Source: an uncultured Mitsuokella sp.
GTDB taxonomy: Bacteria > Bacillota > Negativicutes > Selenomonadales > Selenomonadaceae
Reading direction: 5' to 3'
Assembly (NCBI GenBank): GCA_945877355.1
Contig: CAMCRT010000003.1
Location: 30,025-94,024 of the forward strand
DNA: 64,000 nucleotides
The notes under the pieces were generated by a model that did not search any database, was not told the DNA's origin, and saw only the letters and a program-made list of their open reading frames with translations. Both the position numbers and the translations under genes were made by a program. The number at the start of each line of letters is the position of its first letter. Within the stretch, counting starts at the first letter, position 1. Below, piece by piece: positions 9,699 to 18,835 of this stretch.

Positions 9699-10106
9699 AT
9701 GGAAGAGGAATACATGCCGACAGGCCACCATGTCTATAGCGGGATGGGCTTTGGAAGGCAGCGGATGCATAACGAAGTCGTCGCAAAGGAAATGAAGCCC
9801 TTCGTCATCTCCCAGCCGGAGGCTCCAGCGCCTCCTTCCCCGACCGCTCCCGCAGAGGCCCCGGAAGAGGAAGCGATGGAAACGAGCGCAGTACCGGATG
9901 CCGAAATGGAAGAGCCCGCCCCCATCTGGGAGGAGGAGCAGGACAAGGACAGTGAGGACGAGGCCATCGATGACTACGGGGAGGCAGATCCTGAGGACAT
10001 CGCCGCCCGCATCGCCAGCGACCGCACCCAGAACCAGGCCGACATCCTGGAGGTTGCCCGCCAGCAGGCAGAGGCAGACGATACCATGGAGTCCGAAGAG
10101 ACATAA
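9699..10106 (+). CDS. Hypothetical acidic protein
   Basis: ORF from 9678; ATG at 9699 preceded by GAGGAGGGAAAGACG. Promoter TTGTCG-17-TATAAT upstream, terminator downstream, on the strand opposite to its neighbours. Confidence 0.7.
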   Translation: MEEEYMPTGHHVYSGMGFGRQRMHNEVVAKEMKPFVISQPEAPAPPSPTAPAEAPEEEAMETSAVPDAEMEEPAPIWEEEQDKDSEDEAIDDYGEADPEDIAARIASDRTQNQADILEVARQQAEADDTMESEET

Positions 10107-10117
10107 GAGATACAGAA

Positions 10118-10149
10118 AGGGCGCCCCACAGCGGGGCGCCCTATTTTTA
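10118..10149 (+). terminator. Rho-independent terminator
   Basis: AGGGCGCCCC-ACAGC-GGGGCGCCCT followed by ATTTTTA. Confidence 0.85.
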
Positions 10150-10165
10150 TGCAAAAAATATGATT

Positions 10166-10630
10166 TCAGACCTGCTCGACGGCGATATCGAGCTCCACCA
10201 CATGGCCGGCCAGATCCATGTCCACCGTCAAAAACTGCGCGTCGCTGATCTTCACCTGCAGTCCCTCGCCGATGGAAAGGGACGGGGTGGAGATATCCAC
10301 ATCGAGGCCGAGGCCCGTGAGGTTCGTGGCGGCATTTGCCGTGAGCATGTTGCTCATCTCCGAGATGGCGCTCTGGGCCATGGCGTCGAACTCCGCCACG
10401 GGCATGCCCATCATCATCTGGGAGGCGATGAACTTCGCCGTGTCCTCGCTCATGTTGTAGACCACATTGCCGCGGAGCTGCTTCGTGAAGCCCACGATGA
10501 CAGATACGCCCTTGCCCTGGGCGTGCTTCTGCTGGACATAGAGCTTTGCGCGGGTCGGCGCAGGAAAGCCCATCTGCGGCATGACGGACTCGAAGGCATC
10601 CACGAAGGGATTGACTAGCTTTGCATCCAT
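10166..10630 (-). CDS. CheX-family chemotaxis phosphatase
   Basis: AISEMSNMLTANAATNL (ExxN motif), CheX-like fold sequence. Confidence 0.8.
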   Translation of the reverse strand: MDAKLVNPFVDAFESVMPQMGFPAPTRAKLYVQQKHAQGKGVSVIVGFTKQLRGNVVYNMSEDTAKFIASQMMMGMPVAEFDAMAQSAISEMSNMLTANAATNLTGLGLDVDISTPSLSIGEGLQVKISDAQFLTVDMDLAGHVVELDIAVEQV

Positions 10631-10634
10631 TTCA

Positions 10635-11495
10635 TCATTCTCCTTCTGAAAAACCGACGTTCAAATAGATATTTCCGATTTCCGTCTTTGCCGTGATGCG
10701 GTAGGTGGTAAGGCGGGGGCTCGCGATGCGGATGCTGTTTCCGCATATAGTGCCTGGCGGCGTGATGCGCATCTCCTTGTCCTTGAAGACATCGTTGATG
10801 CTGGAGACGCCCCGGCCCACGATGATGTTAGCCGACTCCTCCACCGTGTCGCTGGCATCCTCGTCCGGAACGTCCTTCGCTTCCTTCTTCGCCACGAGAG
10901 CCGCGAAGGCCTTCATGGTCTCCGTGTCCATCATGAGGACGGCGCGGCCCACCGGGTCGCCGGTGAGGCCGATGATGACGGCGACGCCGCTGACCTCCAG
11001 GAAGCGACGCTCATCGCTCGCCAGATCCATCTCCGCCTTGAGTCCCACCAGGTCAAAGAGGCCGCCCTGCAGAGCCCGGACAAAGGGCTTCACATAGGAC
11101 TCCCGCAGGATCTGACCCTTGCTCACCTTGTTCTGGCACAGGAGGAGCAGCGTGTCGATGAGGTCATTGGCGCTGACGGGCTTCTGGAGGAAGGAGCTGA
11201 TACCCACATCCCGGCCCCTCGCTATGAGGCTTGCGTCCTTCATGGCGCTGATCATGACGATCTTCGCATTCGGATCGTAGGCCATGATGCGCTTGCTGCA
11301 CTCGATGCCATCGGCATCCGGGAGGTTCATGTCCATCGTCACGACGGCGGGCTGAGTCTCCGCATAGAGGGTAATCGCCTCTGCCGCGTTCTTCGCCTCG
11401 GCGCAGACCTCGAAGTTCGTCTTCTTGAGGCTTTCGCCCAGCATGACCCGGCTCATCTTGGAGTCGTCGACGATCATCACTTTGACTTTTTCCAC
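10635..11495 (-). CDS. Response regulator receiver domain fused to a CheX/CheC-like domain
   Basis: Receiver domain VMIVDDSKMSR...VVTMDMNLPDADG...QKPV; C-terminal VEESANIIVGRGVSSIND (ExxN phosphatase motif). Confidence 0.85.
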   Translation of the reverse strand: MEKVKVMIVDDSKMSRVMLGESLKKTNFEVCAEAKNAAEAITLYAETQPAVVTMDMNLPDADGIECSKRIMAYDPNAKIVMISAMKDASLIARGRDVGISSFLQKPVSANDLIDTLLLLCQNKVSKGQILRESYVKPFVRALQGGLFDLVGLKAEMDLASDERRFLEVSGVAVIIGLTGDPVGRAVLMMDTETMKAFAALVAKKEAKDVPDEDASDTVEESANIIVGRGVSSINDVFKDKEMRITPPGTICGNSIRIASPRLTTYRITAKTEIGNIYLNVGFSEGE

Positions 11496-11587
11496 AACTG
11501 CTCACCTGCTATCTTGCTTATATCCCATCCAAGGAGGCAGCCCATTGCCGCCTCCGCCTATAGTCCAAAAGTCGTACCCTTCTCTTC

Positions 11588-11616
11588 ATTGTAATGGAAT
11601 GATACAATTTTTTCAA
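11588..11616 (-). promoter_or_regulatory. Predicted sigma-A promoter for the response regulator/cheX operon
   Basis: Minus strand TTGAAA-17 bp-TACAAT. Confidence 0.5.
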
Positions 11617-11726
11617 TACGTTTTCCCGCCGCATTTGCAGAAAATCAAAATTTGGGTACTCTCTATATCTTTCGCCGAGCAGTCGGAATTTCCCTTCTTG
11701 TCCGCAACATTTCTGTCAAGAAATTT

Positions 11727-13115
11727 TTATTTTGCCCCCTCCATGCGGGAAAGGAGCGTGCGGGCCACATAGACGCCGGAGGCACCCGCCTGGGAAAGGC
11801 CCCGGGTCACGCCGGCCCCATCGCCTGCCGCAAAGATATTCGGATGGTTCGTCTCCAGCTCCTTTGAGAGGACGATGCGGGAGCTGTAGAACTTCACCTC
11901 CACGCCGTAGAGGAGCGTGTCGTCGTTCGCCGTGCCGGGGGCCAGCTTGTCGAGGGCCTGGATCATCTCGATGATATTGTCGAGATGGCGCTTCGGCAGC
12001 ACGAGGGAGAGGTCCCCTGGCGTCGCCTGGAGCGTGGGCTCCAGGAAGCTGTGGCCCATGCGGTGGGCGTTCGTGCGGCGTCCCTGGATGAGGTCGCCAA
12101 ACCGCTGCATGATGATGCCGCCCCCCAGCATATTGGAGAAGGAGGCGATGCGCTTGCCGTACTGGTGGGGCTCCCGGAAGGGCTCCGTGAAGTGGTTCGA
12201 CACGAGGAGCGCAAAGTTCGTATTGTGGCTCTGGAGCTTCGGGTCGCTGTAGGAGTGGCCGTTCACCGTCACGATGCCGTCCGTATTCTCCATGACCACG
12301 TGGCCGTGGGGATTCATGCAGAAGGTGCGCACCACGTCGCCGTAGCGCTTCGTGCGATAGAGGAGCTTCGCCTCATAGACCTGGCTCGTGATGGGATCCC
12401 AGACCGCGTCCGGAAGCTCTACGCGGACGCCCACGTCCACCCGATTATTCTCCTGCTCGATGCCGAGGCGCTCGCACTCCTTCGAGAACCACTCGGCGCC
12501 GGCCCGGCCCGGCACCACCACGAGATATTTGCCACCGATGCGCTCGCCGGACTCCAGCGTCACCGCATTGTCTCCCTTGCCGTCCGACTCGATGTGGGCC
12601 ACGGGGGTCTTAAAACGGAACTCCACCTTGTCCTTCAGATACTCGTAGGTATTTTCCAGCATCCGGAGGTTGTTCTCCGTGCCCAGGTGGCGGACGCTGG
12701 CCTCCAGGAGGTGCAGGTCATGCTGCAGCGCCCGGTAACCGATATCCGAGCCCTTCGTGGTGAAGATCTCCGGCGGGGCCCCGTGCTTCTGATTGATCTT
12801 GTCCACATAGCGGATGAGGTCCATGACCTGGCTGTCCTTCAGATAGTCCCCGAGCCACCCGCCAAAGGCGGTGGTGAAGTTATACTTCCCATCGGAGAAC
12901 GCCCCGGCGCCGCCAAAGCCCCGCATGATGGAGCAGGGCTTGCAGCCGATGCAGCTGGGCACCTTCCCAGCAGATATGGGACAGACCCGGTGATAGATAT
13001 CGCTCCCAGACTCCAGCACCAGCACCTTCAGATCCGGCTTCTTCTCCACCAGCTCATAGGCCGCAAACGTCCCCGCAGGCCCTGCTCCGACAATGATAAC
13101 GTCATAGTTTTTCAT
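11727..13115 (-). CDS. FAD-dependent NAD(P)/FAD oxidoreductase
   Basis: DVIIVGAGPAGTFAAYEL Rossmann FAD motif, C-terminal GDGAGVTRGLSQAGASGVYVAR. Confidence 0.85.
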   Translation of the reverse strand: MKNYDVIIVGAGPAGTFAAYELVEKKPDLKVLVLESGSDIYHRVCPISAGKVPSCIGCKPCSIMRGFGGAGAFSDGKYNFTTAFGGWLGDYLKDSQVMDLIRYVDKINQKHGAPPEIFTTKGSDIGYRALQHDLHLLEASVRHLGTENNLRMLENTYEYLKDKVEFRFKTPVAHIESDGKGDNAVTLESGERIGGKYLVVVPGRAGAEWFSKECERLGIEQENNRVDVGVRVELPDAVWDPITSQVYEAKLLYRTKRYGDVVRTFCMNPHGHVVMENTDGIVTVNGHSYSDPKLQSHNTNFALLVSNHFTEPFREPHQYGKRIASFSNMLGGGIIMQRFGDLIQGRRTNAHRMGHSFLEPTLQATPGDLSLVLPKRHLDNIIEMIQALDKLAPGTANDDTLLYGVEVKFYSSRIVLSKELETNHPNIFAAGDGAGVTRGLSQAGASGVYVARTLLSRMEGAK

Positions 13116-13149
13116 GGTGTATTCTGCTCCTAAGACATACTTCTATATA

Positions 13150-15270
13150 TTATGTAGCACTTTTCTGATCGTCCGTTTTGCGGTACCACTCGATGCGCTT
13201 CTCCCGCATCTCCGGCCACTGGCAGCCGCCGTTGTCCACGGCCTCGACGAACTCTCTGGCGAGGCTCTCCATTTTATCCCATACAGCTCTGTCCTCGACA
13301 GGCTTTGTCGTAAAGCGATGATAGAGCTCCGCCTTTGCCTCTTCCATGTTGGTGCGGCCATCCTCATCGACGATTTCCCGGGACTCCACCCGGTACTCGT
13401 ATTCCTTCGTCCGTATTGCCAGACGGAAGGGGATCCCCGGGAAAATGGACATGCTCACCGCATAGCCCCGCTCCTCACCGCCAAATACCTTCGGGAGGCA
13501 GCCCGCTGCCTTTGGTTGGGGTACTCCGGTAAGATGCGCAATCGTCGGGAAGATGTCCACGCTGCTCGTCATCTCATCTACCCGACCGAGAGCCGGCACG
13601 CCAGCCCCCCGCAGCATAAAGGCGGCCCCCACCTGGCGCTCGCTCAGAAGATAGCGCTCCTCGTCCGTATCAAACACGGAGACGCCATGGTCGGAATACA
13701 GCACGACGAGGTACTCATCCTCCTGATAATTTTTCTCCAGATAATCAAAGAGGTAGCCCATAGCCCTATCTGTCGCATGAATCCCATCGAGTACCCCCTG
13801 CTGATACAGCTCGTCATTGGGGAGATAAACAGACGTATCCTTTTGCACCCGGCGAACCGTATGTTTCTCCAACGGCACGCGAGTATCTGTCTCCATGGGG
13901 AAGGAAAATTGCTTTGCATCCCAGGGATGGATATTCATGATATGAAGGGAAAGGTATTGATCCGTATCCGCGAGTGCCTTCAGGGAGGTGATTGCCCGCT
14001 CGACAATCTCGTGAGCTTTGAGCTCGTAGGAGTTGATGAGGAGCCACTCATAGCCGCTCATGGCCCCGGTGTAGACCCCATCGCCGCCGCAGCCAAGGGC
14101 TGCCATATAGTAGCCGCGGCCCTTCAGTTCCTCCGAGAGGCACGCCACGTTCTCGTTGAGCTTGAGATACTGCTTTTCCTTGAAGAGCCGCGTCTGCGTA
14201 GGATAAAGGCTCGTCTCGATGGTCTGGACAGAGGGATAGGTGTACTCCGACACGGAATGATGGTCGTCGAAGATAACGCCTCTTTCAAAAAAGCGCAGAA
14301 GGTTCGGCACATCCTGATAGCCTCGCTCCTTGACGACCCGCCAGGGAAGTGCGTCCAGCAGGATCTGGAGAACGATCTTCCTTCGCTTCGGGCTATGCCC
14401 CAGCGGGATGGGATTCCCCACCAGGAAGGGACTGTCTGAGGAAAGAGAGAGCGCGCCTGACACACGAAAGGGGCAGAAGGACCATTTGCCGACCCAGCCT
14501 TCCACATGCTTCCCGCCGGAAAGAAAATCGATTTTCTGGCATTTCTCTTGCCCTGCAATCGGGAGGATTGCACCTGTCTCAGGGAGCTCAAGCCTGTGGT
14601 TTTCCTTTGCAGCAAGCTCCTCACCACGCATGAGTTCAAAGACAAAATCTCCTGCAACAATCCCCATCATATCCGGATTATCCTTGATGGCAGCAAGAAG
14701 CGTCCCCTTTGCCCCAAACTGCTCCTGCACGGTGTATGCTCCGACAAAGTAGGGCTTATGGGGCGAGTCCACGTCTGGCAGAAATTCGCCAGCATACATG
14801 CCCGAGTAAGCCGCAAGTCCGTTTTCCGTCAGATGCATGCGCTCGTAGGCAAAGGGGGCGTAGTTGGACTGTCCTAGTCCAAGGGAAAGCATTTCGAGGT
14901 TCTCCTCCAGGTCCTTCCGGCTGCCCTGGTAGTCGAACTGCTCCCCATAGTGGCGGGAGAGACGGCCGCTAAAGAGGAAGGATTTGCCCACTTCACCCCT
15001 TTCCATATACGCATCCCTGAGGATGCGCCAGAGCTCGATATTTACCTTACGGGTGCGATAGGCCTTCTCCCCGTACTCCAGTGCCACGTCCACATTTCCG
15101 TGGGTGAGAGCATAGCGGGCGTAGAATATCATGGCATCCTCATCCGTCTCGCGCCCTTTCCAGAACTCCGCCAGGAGTGCCAGGTACTCGTCGTCGAATT
15201 TCCCCTGGCTCAGCCAATCCGCCAGCTTGTAGAAAAGCTCGCTTCGCCTCTCCCGTTCCCTTTGCTCCAT
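13150..15270 (-). CDS. Sulfatase/alkaline-phosphatase superfamily hydrolase with an N-terminal TPR-like region
   Basis: LQILLDALPWRVV...VPNLLRFFERGVIFDDHHSVSEYTYPSVQTIETSLYP...VVLYSDHGVSVFD; no signal peptide. Confidence 0.75.
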   Translation of the reverse strand: MEQRERERRSELFYKLADWLSQGKFDDEYLALLAEFWKGRETDEDAMIFYARYALTHGNVDVALEYGEKAYRTRKVNIELWRILRDAYMERGEVGKSFLFSGRLSRHYGEQFDYQGSRKDLEENLEMLSLGLGQSNYAPFAYERMHLTENGLAAYSGMYAGEFLPDVDSPHKPYFVGAYTVQEQFGAKGTLLAAIKDNPDMMGIVAGDFVFELMRGEELAAKENHRLELPETGAILPIAGQEKCQKIDFLSGGKHVEGWVGKWSFCPFRVSGALSLSSDSPFLVGNPIPLGHSPKRRKIVLQILLDALPWRVVKERGYQDVPNLLRFFERGVIFDDHHSVSEYTYPSVQTIETSLYPTQTRLFKEKQYLKLNENVACLSEELKGRGYYMAALGCGGDGVYTGAMSGYEWLLINSYELKAHEIVERAITSLKALADTDQYLSLHIMNIHPWDAKQFSFPMETDTRVPLEKHTVRRVQKDTSVYLPNDELYQQGVLDGIHATDRAMGYLFDYLEKNYQEDEYLVVLYSDHGVSVFDTDEERYLLSERQVGAAFMLRGAGVPALGRVDEMTSSVDIFPTIAHLTGVPQPKAAGCLPKVFGGEERGYAVSMSIFPGIPFRLAIRTKEYEYRVESREIVDEDGRTNMEEAKAELYHRFTTKPVEDRAVWDKMESLAREFVEAVDNGGCQWPEMREKRIEWYRKTDDQKSAT

Positions 15271-15285
15271 CGTTCCACTTCCTCA

Positions 15286-15921
15286 TCAGATAAAGTACTC
15301 AATCGTATTGGCCGCCGTCTTTTTCGTGCGCTCGTTAAAGAGGATGACCGCCTCCCGGTCCTCCACGGGGCCCAGGGCGTAGGGGGTGAGCTCTTCCTTA
15401 TTAAAGCAGCCCTCCGGCACCCGGCGGTTGAAGGCGAAGGGATGGTCACAGTCGATGGTGATGCCCGTGCCGGAAAACTCCGGCTTCTCGGCGGACTTCG
15501 GCAGGTACCAGGGGTCGAACATCAGGATCTCCTTCTCCTCCTCCCCCGTGAGGAGCGCATAGTGCTCCACGTCATAGAAAAGGCGCACGACGGCGACGCC
15601 GCCCCGGCGCAGGGCGTCGCTCACGTAGCTCTCCTGCCCCAGGAAGACCTGTCTCCCCGACAGATAGCGGCTGGAGAGCGGCAGGTTCGTCGCGTGACCG
15701 AAGCCGTCGAGCCAGTTCGACAGGAACATCATGGCCATGCGGCTCGTGCCTGCCCGGCAGGGCTCGCCCTTTGCATTGTAGCAGTCAAGGCTGTACAGCA
15801 TGATATTGCGGATGATTTCCGGCGGGATCTCCGCCCGCTCAAAAAGGAAGCTCACGGCGTTCAGCATTGTCGTGGGCCCGCAGTCATACTCGGAAAATTG
15901 ATAGTGCAGCGGACTTTTCAT
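15286..15921 (-). CDS. C39-like cysteine peptidase family protein
   Basis: YDCGPTTMLNAVSFLFE with downstream HYALLTG and FDPWYLP, the C39-type Cys/His/Asp arrangement. Confidence 0.7.
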   Translation of the reverse strand: MKSPLHYQFSEYDCGPTTMLNAVSFLFERAEIPPEIIRNIMLYSLDCYNAKGEPCRAGTSRMAMMFLSNWLDGFGHATNLPLSSRYLSGRQVFLGQESYVSDALRRGGVAVVRLFYDVEHYALLTGEEEKEILMFDPWYLPKSAEKPEFSGTGITIDCDHPFAFNRRVPEGCFNKEELTPYALGPVEDREAVILFNERTKKTAANTIEYFI

Positions 15922-16077
15922 CGCGTTCCTTTCCAGAAGGGCACGGCTATGTGCCTCCTCTCCTTCCTATTACTTTCTCATTATACAACAACTGCATGAG
16001 AAAGAACAACACACGCATATCCAAAACCGCCTTTTCTATGGTATACTAGAATAAGATTTCAGGATGGAGGTGATGGT

Positions 16078-16908
16078 ATGAATATCATAGAGGAGCTGGA
16101 CAAACGGCGCAGGCGCCTTTCCCCGAAAACGCGCCTCACATCAGAAAACGGCATGGTCCTCGCGCAGGACAGCAATGCTTTCCGCCGGATCCTGGCCATC
16201 GGCGATATCCACGGCAGCTACAGCCGGCTCATGCGCCTCTTTGATCGCATCGACTTCTGCCCCCAGGAGGATCTCCTGATTTTCCTGGGAGATATCGTGG
16301 ACCGGGGCAGTGAGAGTGCCGAGTGCCTGCGCTTCCTCATGGATCTCCAGGAGGAGTCCCCCGCCGTCGCCGTCCTCACGGGCAACCATGAGGCGATGCT
16401 CATGGACTACTTCGAGAAGAACAGCATCCGGGAGCCCATGAATACAAACCACGGCTGGATCACCAGCGGCGGCGCCCCCACCTACGAGAGCCTCCGGGCC
16501 CTCTACGATGTCGATGCCCACCTGTATCGGGATGTGCTGGGCTTCCTGCTGTCCCTGGATCACATTGCTGCCATCGGAGAGGAATTTCTCTTCACCCACG
16601 CGGGCTTTTACCCAGGGGCCTCCTACGAAAAGCAGTACGACTCCATGCTGTGGCTGCGGGAGGAATTTCTGCGGGACTACACGGGAGATAAGACCGTGGT
16701 GGTAGGCCACACCCCTGTCCAATGCTTCGACAGGCGGCGAAGGGCTCCCCTCGTCTTTTCCAATGGCGTCATCGACTGTGACACGGGCTCCTTCCTGCCC
16801 GATGGCGCCATCACCTGCGTGGATGTGAAAGCGCGTACCTTCTGGCAAAGCGAGGGCGAAAAAGAGGAGCGCCCCCTTCCCCCTCCCATCCCCATAGCCC
16901 TTGCATAG
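16078..16908 (+). CDS. Metallophosphoesterase / serine-threonine protein phosphatase
   Basis: IGDIHGSYSRLMRLFD...FLGDIVDRGSES...TGNHEAML...VVGHTPVQ. Confidence 0.9.
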   Translation: MNIIEELDKRRRRLSPKTRLTSENGMVLAQDSNAFRRILAIGDIHGSYSRLMRLFDRIDFCPQEDLLIFLGDIVDRGSESAECLRFLMDLQEESPAVAVLTGNHEAMLMDYFEKNSIREPMNTNHGWITSGGAPTYESLRALYDVDAHLYRDVLGFLLSLDHIAAIGEEFLFTHAGFYPGASYEKQYDSMLWLREEFLRDYTGDKTVVVGHTPVQCFDRRRRAPLVFSNGVIDCDTGSFLPDGAITCVDVKARTFWQSEGEKEERPLPPPIPIALA

Positions 16909-16960
16909 CAACGGGTCTGATGCTGCTGAAAATTTTCTGGAAATATTTTTCAAAACCCTC

Positions 16961-16988
16961 TTGCATTCTGAAAAAAAGCTGATATAAT
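16961..16988 (+). promoter_or_regulatory. Predicted sigma-A promoter for the small LysM-like gene
   Basis: TTGCAT-16 bp-TATAAT. Confidence 0.5.
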
Positions 16989-17041
16989 CCAAGTTGTAAG
17001 GAAACATGACCTCAGGTTTTGCAGGATAAGGAGAGATCGAA

Positions 17042-17341
17042 ATGAAAAGATTGTGCAGCATCCTACTATTGGCTGCCCTGATTTTCGGCCTGACAGGGAT
17101 TTCGGCAGAGGCAGCAGCGAATACGGCAAGCAAGCCCTATCAGCTCATCGAGACGAGCTACACGGTGCAGCAAAGCGATACGCTACGGAGCATCGCGGAG
17201 ACCTATATGAAGAAGAACACCTACGGCCCCCGGGAGATTCGCGAGTTCGAGTCGGGCATCAAGGAGCTAAACCCATGGCTCCTGAAGAAGGATGTCAAAA
17301 AGGGCGACGTGATCCGCATCAACTACTGGATCAAGGCATAA
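17042..17341 (+). CDS. Small secreted LysM-like protein
   Basis: Signal peptide, then SYTVQQSDTLRSIAETYMKKN...LNPWLLKKDVKKGDVIRI (LysM pattern). Confidence 0.8.
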   Translation: MKRLCSILLLAALIFGLTGISAEAAANTASKPYQLIETSYTVQQSDTLRSIAETYMKKNTYGPREIREFESGIKELNPWLLKKDVKKGDVIRINYWIKA

Positions 17342-17374
17342 AAAAGCAACCTCCGCTTTGGAGGTTGCTTTTTT
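17340..17374. terminator. Bidirectional terminator between convergent genes
   Basis: AAAAAAGCAACCTCC-GCTTT-GGAGGTTGCTTTTTT. Confidence 0.9.
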
Positions 17375-17391
17375 ATGCCTCGTTTTCCCCA

Positions 17392-18690
17392 TTAGTACAA
17401 GAGCCAGGTAAAGTGGCTGGCGAGGTAGCTTCCTATGGTCTCGCCGATGTACTTCTTCCCATCGTAGTCCGGATGAAGGCCGTCCGTCGTGTAGTCCGCC
17501 CGGAGATTCCCGTAGGCATCCGTCAGAGGGCCCGTGATATCGATGGCGTAGCGCTGGCTCATGATCCAATGATTGATATACTGCTGGTGCACCTGCCAGT
17601 CCGAGGGGGGCTGCTCCACCCCCGCCCGCCGCATGAGGGAGGGCTGGATGGGCGTCGGCGTGACGAATACGGGGATGATGCCGTACATGTCGCACTTGTC
17701 CCGGATGGCGATGAGGTTGTCCACCGTAGCAGAGCCAAAGGTGCTGCCCCGGTAATCATTGACGCCCCCCATGATGACGAGGACTCGCGGGGAAAAGGGC
17801 AGCACATCCTGCTCGAAGCGGTCCAGCATCTCCTGGGTCGTGTTGCCGCTGAGGCCGAGGTTCTTCACGGGGACGCTCGAATAGGTCTCCCAATCGTAGA
17901 GGGTGTAGCCCGGCGGCAGGCTCATGACGCCGCCCCCGTGGGTGATGCTGTCGCCGAGGGCTGCAAAGGGCGTGGGGCTCGTGACGGAAAACACGCTCTT
18001 CGGCGACCACTCCGTCAGGGGCTCGCCGGAGTCCGTGACGGCGCGGACCCGCCAGGAGTAGCTGCCCCGCACATTGAAGGGCTGCGAGTCGTACACATCA
18101 TAGTCGTCAGCGGAAAGGGTCCGAAGGAGCCTCCCTCCCTCCGACTCGGAGCGCACCTCCACCTGATGATTCTTTGCACCGGCTGTCGGAATCCAGGAGT
18201 AGACGAGATACTCCGGCGTATAGGCCATCTTGCCGTACTCCGTCGTCGGTAGCGGCGCATCGGGATTCTCTGTCCCCGATGTGCTGAAGGGCAGCGGATC
18301 GCTGAAGCGGCCTATGGCATTGCCGTAGTAGTCCAGGGCGCAGACCTTCCAGTAGTAGCCCTCCGCCTCCTCGCCGAAGGAGCGCAGCGGGATGTCTACG
18401 CCTGTCGTGAAGACATCGTTCAGGGTGAGCGCGATGTTGTCGGGGGTATCCTCCGCCGACCGCAGCACGACGACCTGATATTTCACCGCATTCGGCACAG
18501 GCGCCCAGGTGACCCGCATGGAAAAGATGCGCTCCGGCCGCTTTTCCGGCAGTACGGAAGCGTGGCGAGGCGCGACTGCCTCCCTGCCCTGTCCATTTCC
18601 GGGCACCGCCCCTGCCTCGGCGATGCTCCCTATTCCTGTGACAAAAACATTTGCGGCCATCAGCAGACCGCCAAGTTTCGATAGCTTCAA
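17392..18690 (-). CDS. Secreted SGNH/GDSL hydrolase with fibronectin-like N-terminal region
   Basis: FAALGDSITHGGG (block I), VLVIMGGVNDYRG (block III), DGLHPDYDGKKY (block V). Confidence 0.85.
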   Translation of the reverse strand: MKLSKLGGLLMAANVFVTGIGSIAEAGAVPGNGQGREAVAPRHASVLPEKRPERIFSMRVTWAPVPNAVKYQVVVLRSAEDTPDNIALTLNDVFTTGVDIPLRSFGEEAEGYYWKVCALDYYGNAIGRFSDPLPFSTSGTENPDAPLPTTEYGKMAYTPEYLVYSWIPTAGAKNHQVEVRSESEGGRLLRTLSADDYDVYDSQPFNVRGSYSWRVRAVTDSGEPLTEWSPKSVFSVTSPTPFAALGDSITHGGGVMSLPPGYTLYDWETYSSVPVKNLGLSGNTTQEMLDRFEQDVLPFSPRVLVIMGGVNDYRGSTFGSATVDNLIAIRDKCDMYGIIPVFVTPTPIQPSLMRRAGVEQPPSDWQVHQQYINHWIMSQRYAIDITGPLTDAYGNLRADYTTDGLHPDYDGKKYIGETIGSYLASHFTWLLY

Positions 18691-18762
18691 ATTTGTGTCC
18701 TCCCCGCATGAAATACTTTCCCAGCATACGCCTTTTTTATTAAATTTTTATGAAATCCTTCC

Positions 18763-18791
18763 ATAAAAAAACTGCTGCAAGAATGCAGCAG
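18763..18791 (-). terminator. Rho-independent terminator after the GH13-GH77 gene
   Basis: Minus strand CTGCTGCATTCTTGCAGCAG followed by TTTTTTTATGG. Confidence 0.8.
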
Positions 18792-18835
18792 GCGAAGCGA
18801 CGGGCGCTTCCATAGGGGAATGGGGAATTTATGAC

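Noticed and set aside
11531-11553. GGAGGC...GCCTCC hairpin upstream of the response regulator
   Set aside because: Short, lies in the predicted 5' UTR, no T tract; insufficient evidence for a riboswitch.
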